64,000 nucleotides of DNA, from assembly GCA_017466445.1 (NCBI GenBank), contig JAFTUC010000021.1, forward strand, positions 109,374 through 173,373, in the 5' to 3' direction. The translations under genes and the position numbers were made by a program. Shown here piece by piece: positions 59,254 through 64,000 of the stretch. The notes beneath the pieces were generated by a model. That model searched no databases. It was given only the letters and a program-made list of their open reading frames with translations, and was not told the DNA's origin. Every line of letters starts with the position of its first letter. The stretch's first letter is position 1. The stretch comes from Clostridia bacterium (GTDB lineage: Bacteria; Bacillota; Clostridia; Oscillospirales; CAG-272).

Positions 59254-61071
59254 ATGGCAGGAGATAACGTTCTTGATATGCTGAGAGAAAAAGCGAACAG
59301 ACTTCCGCTTACTCCCGGAGTTTATATAATGTACAACTCGTCAGGGAAGGTCATTTACGTCGGAAAATCAAAGGCGCTCAAAAACAGAGTGTCGCAGTAT
59401 TTTAACGCCTCCGAAAAGAATGTCAAGACCGCCAAGATGGTGTCGGACGTGCGAAATTTTGAATTTATGCTGACCGATACCGAGATCGAAGCGCTGACTC
59501 TTGAAAATAAGCTTATAAAGCTCTATCAGCCCAAGTATAATATTCTCCTAAAGGATAATAAGACCTATCCTTATATTAAGGTGACGGTGAACGAGCCATA
59601 TCCGAGAGTGCTTTTTACAAGAAAGAGACTTTCGGACGGAGCAAAATATTTCGGACCGTACTCGGGCGCAGGTAAGGCGATGTCGATAATAAAGACGACA
59701 GAAAGAGCTTTTGCGCTTCCGCAGTGTAAACGTGAGTTTCCGCGGGATATCGGAAAGGAGCGTCCGTGCATATATGCACAGATCGGACAGTGCTGCGCTC
59801 CGTGCTCCGGAAATGTCAGCGAGCAGGAATATAAGAGCCGTTTTTCGGACGTTCTTGCGTTTCTCAGAGGCTCGTATAACGAGGTAAAAAAGTCACTTAC
59901 CGACCAGATGAATTACGCGTCCGAGAATCTTATGTTCGAGACTGCCGCGCTTATGCGTGACCGCATAAAAACACTTGAGCTCCTTTGGCAGAAGCAGAAG
60001 ATACTCACATCTCCCGATGCGGAGTACGATATAGTTTCGATATATCGCTCGGAGGCTTGCTCCTGCCTCGCGCTTTACTACGTTCGCGCCGGAGCAGTCA
60101 TGGATTCGGATAACTTCGTCTTTTCTGCGGAAAAAATAAGCGAAAATTCGGAAATAATCTCCTTTCTGTGCGATATGTATTCCAGAAGGGAATATATCCC
60201 GTCAACTGTCGTGAGCGGGATCGATTTCAGCGATGAGGACATCGATACTTTTTCTTCCTATATAAAAGAGGTGTGCGATGCGAGTGTCAAAATAAGGATC
60301 CCTCAGCGCGGCGAGCTCAAGGGACTTTGCGAAATGGTGGAGTCTAATGCGAGGCTTCACGCTATGCAGTACCTCGCTGATACAGAGAAGGATAATGCCG
60401 TGCTCGTAAAGCTTGCGCAGATGCTCTCGCTTGAAGTCGTACCCGAGCATATAGAATCTATCGATATCTCAAACTACGGAGATGATAATATCACCGCGGG
60501 CATAATCTCGGTGAAAAATGCAAAGCTCGATAAAAAAGGATACAGAACCTATAAGATACGTTCTACCGATGTGCAGGATGACTATCTTTCGATGTGCGAG
60601 GCGCTCGAAAGACGTGTTTCGCACTCGGATGAGCAAAAGCTTCCCGATCTCTTCCTTCTTGACGGGGGAAAAGGCCATGTCTCGGTCGTAAAAGAGCTTT
60701 TCGAAAGACTCGGTGTGGACGTGCCCGTTTTCGGAATGGTAAAGGATGAGTTTCATAAAACGAGAACTCTGACCGACGGCGAAAACGAGATAAGCATAGC
60801 CAAGGAGCAATCGGTGTTTATGCTTGTCTACAAGATCCAGGAGGAGGTGCACAGATTCACCGTCTCCAGGATGCGCAGTGCAAAAAGTAAAAAGCTTACG
60901 AGATCCTCTCTTGAGGATATCCGTGGGATCGGAAAGAAAAAAGCAGCGTCGCTGCTCGCACATTTTAAAACCATGTCTGCCCTGAGAAACGCCTCTGTCG
61001 GTGAGATCGCATCGGTAAAGGGGATCTCGGAAACGGATGCTGAAAATATTGTCTCCTATTTTGATAAGTGA
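59254..61071 (+). CDS. uvrC: Excinuclease ABC subunit C
   Basis: UvrC makes both incisions in nucleotide-excision repair. The 605-residue protein starts at the ATG at 59254, with AAGGAGG 7 bases upstream; a GTG precedes it by one codon. It has the GIY-YIG nuclease PLTPGVYIMYNSSGKVIYVGKS, the UvrB-interacting UVR motif near residues 205-235, a central RNase-H-like endonuclease region (SIDISNYGDDNITAGIIS with catalytic Asp), and a C-terminal helix-hairpin-helix pair (LEDIRGIGKKKAASLLAHF). Confidence 0.96.
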   Translation: MAGDNVLDMLREKANRLPLTPGVYIMYNSSGKVIYVGKSKALKNRVSQYFNASEKNVKTAKMVSDVRNFEFMLTDTEIEALTLENKLIKLYQPKYNILLKDNKTYPYIKVTVNEPYPRVLFTRKRLSDGAKYFGPYSGAGKAMSIIKTTERAFALPQCKREFPRDIGKERPCIYAQIGQCCAPCSGNVSEQEYKSRFSDVLAFLRGSYNEVKKSLTDQMNYASENLMFETAALMRDRIKTLELLWQKQKILTSPDAEYDIVSIYRSEACSCLALYYVRAGAVMDSDNFVFSAEKISENSEIISFLCDMYSRREYIPSTVVSGIDFSDEDIDTFSSYIKEVCDASVKIRIPQRGELKGLCEMVESNARLHAMQYLADTEKDNAVLVKLAQMLSLEVVPEHIESIDISNYGDDNITAGIISVKNAKLDKKGYRTYKIRSTDVQDDYLSMCEALERRVSHSDEQKLPDLFLLDGGKGHVSVVKELFERLGVDVPVFGMVKDEFHKTRTLTDGENEISIAKEQSVFMLVYKIQEEVHRFTVSRMRSAKSKKLTRSSLEDIRGIGKKKAASLLAHFKTMSALRNASVGEIASVKGISETDAENIVSYFDK

Positions 61072-61104
61072 AAATGGTGTAAACTGCAATATTTTGATTG
61101 GTTT

Positions 61105-61133
61105 TTGCAATGTTTTTTCAAAAGTCATATGAT
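61105..61133 (+). promoter_or_regulatory. Promoter of rsmD and the heparinase-like gene
   Basis: TTGCAA (61105-61110) and TATGAT (61128-61133) have a 17-bp spacer. Confidence 0.6.
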
Positions 61134-61160
61134 ATATTATAACTAAAGAGGTCGAAAGGG

Positions 61161-61179
61161 TCGGGATGGAGAATCCCGA
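61161..61179 (+). promoter_or_regulatory. Leader hairpin before rsmD
   Basis: A 7-bp stem TCGGGAT/ATCCCGA with a GGAGA loop, 11 bases before the rsmD start. The loop shows GGAGA, the strongest ribosome-site match nearby, so the structure could affect translation. Confidence 0.4.
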
Positions 61180-61190
61180 TTTGTGAGAAA

Positions 61191-61760
61191 ATGAGAATAA
61201 TAACGGGAACTGCGAGAGGAACGAGACTTGAAACGCTTGACGGTGAGGATATCACCCGTCCGACGGTAGAAAGAGTTAAGGAGGCCATCTTCAGTATGAT
61301 AAACTTCGAGCTTGAGGGTCGAAACGTGCTCGATCTTTTTGCAGGAAGCGGACAGATGGCGCTCGAGGCACTTTCAAGAGGTGCCGCGTCTGCGACTCTC
61401 TGTGATGTGAACAGAGAGGCGATAGCCGTTATCAAGCGTAACGCTCAGAAGACGAAGCTTTACGAAAGGACGAAGATACTCTCAAGCGATTATAAGTCGG
61501 CAATAAACGGCTGTAAGAACGGTGAGAAGTTCGGGATCGTCTTTCTCGATCCGCCGTACGGCGAATACGGTATGCTCACCGATGCGCTTGACCGTATGGT
61601 CAGACTCGGTATACTTTCCGAAAATGCACTTATCGTCTGCGAGAGCAATAAAAAAGAGCCTGTCGAGGCGGATGGCCTCAGAGTCAGACGCTTTGCAAGA
61701 TACGGTAAGGTCTATATCACTCTTCTCACAAACGCCCCCGAAAGCTTCGATGAGGATTAA
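61191..61760 (+). CDS. rsmD: 16S rRNA (guanine-966-N2)-methyltransferase
   Basis: RsmD methylates G966 of 16S rRNA. The 189-residue protein starts IITGTARGTRLETLDG and has RPTVERVKEAIFSMI. The SAM motif is VLDLFAGSGQMALEALSRGA, and the catalytic motif IV is FLDPPYGEYGML. All match RsmD. A heparinase-like gene follows 20 bp downstream and is probably co-transcribed. Confidence 0.95.
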   Translation: MRIITGTARGTRLETLDGEDITRPTVERVKEAIFSMINFELEGRNVLDLFAGSGQMALEALSRGAASATLCDVNREAIAVIKRNAQKTKLYERTKILSSDYKSAINGCKNGEKFGIVFLDPPYGEYGMLTDALDRMVRLGILSENALIVCESNKKEPVEADGLRVRRFARYGKVYITLLTNAPESFDED

Positions 61761-61780
61761 ATTTAAAGGAGATCTTTATT

Positions 61781-63553
61781 ATGAGTGAGATTCTTACGGG
61801 TAATACGTCGGAAAAATGGGAGCAGATCAAAACACATCCTTTTTATAAAAAGGACGTTGAAGATCTCGTTGCGCTTGGGGAGCGGCTGCTCGAAAAGCCG
61901 TGCGAAACGCTTCTTCGCTCCGATTACCTTCGTTTTGTAAGAGACGGCAACAGAAGTGTCTACGAAAGCATTTATTTTGAAAGACGCAGAAGGATATCCT
62001 GCTTTTCCATACTTACAAGGCTTTTTGGAGAAAAATACCTTGATCCGCTCTGCGATGCGCTTTGGCTCGTAATGGATGAATCTACATGGGTAGTTCCCGC
62101 ACATATGGGAGATATGTTCTCTAGTCCTGAAAAGCGCGAAGGATTCCTCGATCTTTTCGCTACCGAAACGGGAGCGCTTCTTGCCGAGACATATCATATT
62201 CTGTCCGATGTCTTGCCCACGGACGTGTCCGAAAGAATTTTGACTCTCGTGAGAAAAAGAGTTGTAGAGCCGTATCTTGAGAATTACTATTGGTGGATGG
62301 ACGGACACAATAACTGGTCTGCGGTCTGTACCTCTCAGGCGGCACTCTGTATCCTCTACGTCGGAACCCATGAACAGTTCAGACGCGCGGAGCCGCATAT
62401 AAACAGAACGATGAATATCTTCCTTTCTTCTTATGGAGAGGATGGATGTTGCCTTGAGGGACTTTCCTATTGGGCATACGGATTCGGAACCTTCCTTAAT
62501 TATGCCGATGCCGTAAAGAACTATACAAAGAGCCATAGAGGAGTAAGTCCGTACGAAGCTCGCCTCTCGCCCGAAAAAGCTGAGGGTGCACATAATGCTT
62601 CTGTCGGTGTGATCGACTATTTTGCCCGCGAGGACGTTAAAAGATGCTGCGCGTTTGCATCAAATATGCGACTTTCGGGCGATTATGCCGTCGCCTTTTC
62701 TGACGGAACTGTAAATTATAGATATCCGAGAGCTCTCTTTTACATAATAAATAAGGAATATCCGGGGCTTATCGAATATCCCGACAAATCACTCTCCTCT
62801 TCGAGCATAAGTGCAGGTAGCCACAATTTTATACGCTATTTGCTTTGGAGCGATCCGGATGCTGATTACGGTACTGAGCTTAAACGCGGAACCGTCTTCT
62901 ATAAAAGCGGACAGTGGTTTATTCGTAATGAGGAAAAATACTCGCTTGCCGCAAAGGGCGGAAATAACGATGAGCCGCATAATCATAACGACGTTGGATC
63001 GTTTATGATCACGGCTCCGAGCGGTATCCTTCTTTGCGATACGGGTAGCGGAGAATATACGAGACAGTATTTTGAACCCGGGCATAGATATTCCTTCCTC
63101 GTTAATTCGTCGAGAGGACATTCTCTTCCTATTATAAATGGATATCTTCAAAGCGAAAATACTCCCGACGCGAGACTTCTTGAAAACACAGAGACCACGT
63201 TTGCTGTCGGAATCGAGCGTAGCTATAAGGATCCTACGCTTCTGAGCGCGGTTCGCAGATTTGAGTGCCTTGAGTCCGAAATAAAAATATCCGATACGCT
63301 TGAGTTCTCGGATTCCCCGAAATCTCTGACGGAAAGATTCGTGAGCTTTGAAAAGCCCGAGCTTTTCGATGGGTGCGTGCGTATATGTGAAAATGCCGAG
63401 ATGAGGTTTGATCCCAAAAAGTTTGACGCTTTCCTCTCCTCGGAGGAATATATCGATCATGCGCATAGGACTCAGACACTTTATTTTATCGATCTTTGCG
63501 CTAAGGATCTCGAAAAAAATGAGCAGCTGTCTGTCAGTATTTTGATGAAGTGA
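61781..63553 (+). CDS. Heparinase II/III-family lyase-like protein
   Basis: A 590-residue polysaccharide-lyase-like protein without a signal peptide. The first ~340 residues are an alpha/alpha toroid that includes GHNNWSAVCTSQAALC and LEGLSYWAYGFGTFLNYAD, the family's NNW and catalytic Tyr blocks. The rest is a beta-sandwich that starts at FYKSGQWFIRNEEKYSLAAKGGNNDEPHNHNDVGSF; the HNHxDxGSF motif is characteristic of heparinase II/III. It could cleave an imported uronic-acid oligosaccharide. An AAAGGAGAT ribosome site precedes it, and a strong hairpin ends the transcript before the rRNA operon. Confidence 0.85.
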   Translation: MSEILTGNTSEKWEQIKTHPFYKKDVEDLVALGERLLEKPCETLLRSDYLRFVRDGNRSVYESIYFERRRRISCFSILTRLFGEKYLDPLCDALWLVMDESTWVVPAHMGDMFSSPEKREGFLDLFATETGALLAETYHILSDVLPTDVSERILTLVRKRVVEPYLENYYWWMDGHNNWSAVCTSQAALCILYVGTHEQFRRAEPHINRTMNIFLSSYGEDGCCLEGLSYWAYGFGTFLNYADAVKNYTKSHRGVSPYEARLSPEKAEGAHNASVGVIDYFAREDVKRCCAFASNMRLSGDYAVAFSDGTVNYRYPRALFYIINKEYPGLIEYPDKSLSSSSISAGSHNFIRYLLWSDPDADYGTELKRGTVFYKSGQWFIRNEEKYSLAAKGGNNDEPHNHNDVGSFMITAPSGILLCDTGSGEYTRQYFEPGHRYSFLVNSSRGHSLPIINGYLQSENTPDARLLENTETTFAVGIERSYKDPTLLSAVRRFECLESEIKISDTLEFSDSPKSLTERFVSFEKPELFDGCVRICENAEMRFDPKKFDAFLSSEEYIDHAHRTQTLYFIDLCAKDLEKNEQLSVSILMK

Positions 63554-63586
63554 TCGGATGCCGTAAATAACGGTTTTGATAAGACT

Positions 63587-63619
63587 AAAAGGGAGGCTTT
63601 GACAAAAAGCTTCCCTTTT
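63587..63619 (+). terminator. Terminator of rsmD/heparinase operon
   Basis: AAAAGGGAGGCTTT pairs with AAAGCTTCCCTTTT with one wobble and a short loop, ending in T-rich sequence. Confidence 0.85.
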
Positions 63620-63714
63620 GTTGTTAAAATGCACAAAATAGCGCTCTTGATTTGGTGCAAAGTGCATATAAGCGGACAATTTGAAAAAAGAGAGAAAAAA
63701 ATTCGAAAAACCCC

Positions 63715-63743
63715 TTGACAAACGGGGATATAAGTGATATAAT
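63715..63743 (+). promoter_or_regulatory. rRNA operon promoter P1
   Basis: A perfect TTGACA (63715-63720) and TATAAT (63738-63743) with a 17-bp spacer, preceded by A-rich tracts at 63680-63712 that resemble an UP element. Confidence 0.85.
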
Positions 63744-63917
63744 GCACAAGTCGCCTCAAGGGGAGACGGAAGCACAAGTGAAAAAGCGGCGTAGTTACGG
63801 CAAAAGTCGGCACGGGTACAGAGGGTACCGCGAAATGCGAGGCGGAGCGGTAGAGACGTAAGGAAATATCTTTTTGAAAATTTTTCAAAAAAAGTTGAAA
63901 AAAATTGAAAAAAGGTA

Positions 63918-63946
63918 TTGACAAACGCAAAAGTAAGTGCTATAAT
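63918..63946 (+). promoter_or_regulatory. rRNA operon promoter P2
   Basis: A perfect TTGACA (63918-63923) and TATAAT (63941-63946) with a 17-bp spacer. The sequence AACG after the -35 and AAGTG before the -10 repeat P1. An AAATTTTTCAAAAAAAGTTG-like A/T tract lies upstream. Confidence 0.85.
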
Positions 63947-64000
63947 AGCAAGGCGCCCTTCACGAGAGGGTAGCAGATCGGTCTTTGAAAATTGAACAAC
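63947..64000 (+). promoter_or_regulatory. rRNA leader with boxA-like antitermination sequence
   Basis: The window ends in GGTCTTTGAAAATTGAACAAC, the short leader found just before 16S rRNA genes of Bacillota. The TCTTTGAAAA (63982-63991) is the boxA-like element. No 16S sequence is inside the window. The region between P1 and P2 (63744-63917) has no gene. Confidence 0.8.

Noticed and set aside
1-64000. CRISPR array, prophage, integron or transposase gene
   Set aside because: No regularly spaced direct repeats, phage structural genes, integrase or transposase motifs were seen on either strand; only the palindromic element at 2032-2394 looks mobile-like.

Overview
The window looks like a chromosomal segment of an anaerobic Clostridia-type member of the Bacillota. 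Several features support this. It has a large, Bacillus-type SRP RNA directly upstream of dnaX-ebfC-recR. It has the Bacillus gene orders DUF2232-gdpP-rplI-dnaB and tilS-hpt-ftsH, plus luxS, single-chain glycyl-tRNA synthetase, HPr, strong AGGAGG-like ribosome sites and near-consensus sigma-A promoters with 17-bp spacers. Base composition is moderate and fairly even, and I see no phage, plasmid, transposase gene or CRISPR array. Species cannot be named from the sequence alone.

Layout. 1-2034 (+): the 3' part of nth (endonuclease III), then a small two-span membrane protein and a membrane-anchored MORN-repeat protein. 2032-2394: a palindrome-rich, gene-free element bounded by an inverted repeat. 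2392-4761 (-): glycerate kinase, luxS and mtnN, which recycle S-adenosylhomocysteine and make AI-2. 4937-10817: a phosphodiesterase and AEC transporter pair, an AraC regulator, and an operon of MBL hydrolase, GH29-like hydrolase and GNAT.

10955-25506 (+): a 15-gene operon running from one promoter to one terminator. It encodes two amidohydrolases, a GH28-like beta-helix protein, a DegT aminotransferase, two M55 D-aminopeptidases, a GH51 relative with an altered active site, three Gfo/Idh/MocA oxidoreductases, a sialate-O-acetylesterase-type esterase, a Dabb protein, NagA, NagB and an AraC regulator. None of the enzymes has a signal peptide and no transporter is encoded, so it should process an imported amino-sugar or glycopeptide-like compound in the cytosol and feed it to glycolysis through GlcNAc-6-P. 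This is the best candidate for an undescribed system.

25508-32057: tRNA-Arg(CCU), a divergent LCP-like protein, glyS, a GH42-like hydrolase and a MATE exporter. 32188-35509 (-): gpsA, then glmM with a stand-alone GlmU-type acyltransferase. 35740-39894: a lipoprotein, a cysteine desulfurase, another lipoprotein and a membrane protein with a zinc-ligand-less LytM domain. 39933-43070: SRP RNA, dnaX (with an A7 slip site followed by a -1 frame stop), ebfC and recR. 43111-53950 (-): an ADP-ribosylglycohydrolase, then the housekeeping operon DUF2232-gdpP-rplI-dnaB-tilS-hpt-ftsH.

54199-63553 (+): rimM-trmD joined to an O-antigen-ligase-like protein and two DUF4330 proteins, then HPr, uvrC, rsmD and a heparinase II/III-like lyase. 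63715-64000: tandem promoters and the leader of an rRNA operon whose 16S gene begins just beyond the window. The concentration of dnaX-recR, dnaB-rplI-gdpP, tilS-hpt-ftsH and an rRNA operon suggests a position near the replication origin, by analogy with Bacillus. Open reading frames, motifs and promoters were read directly; functions come from family resemblance, without database searches.
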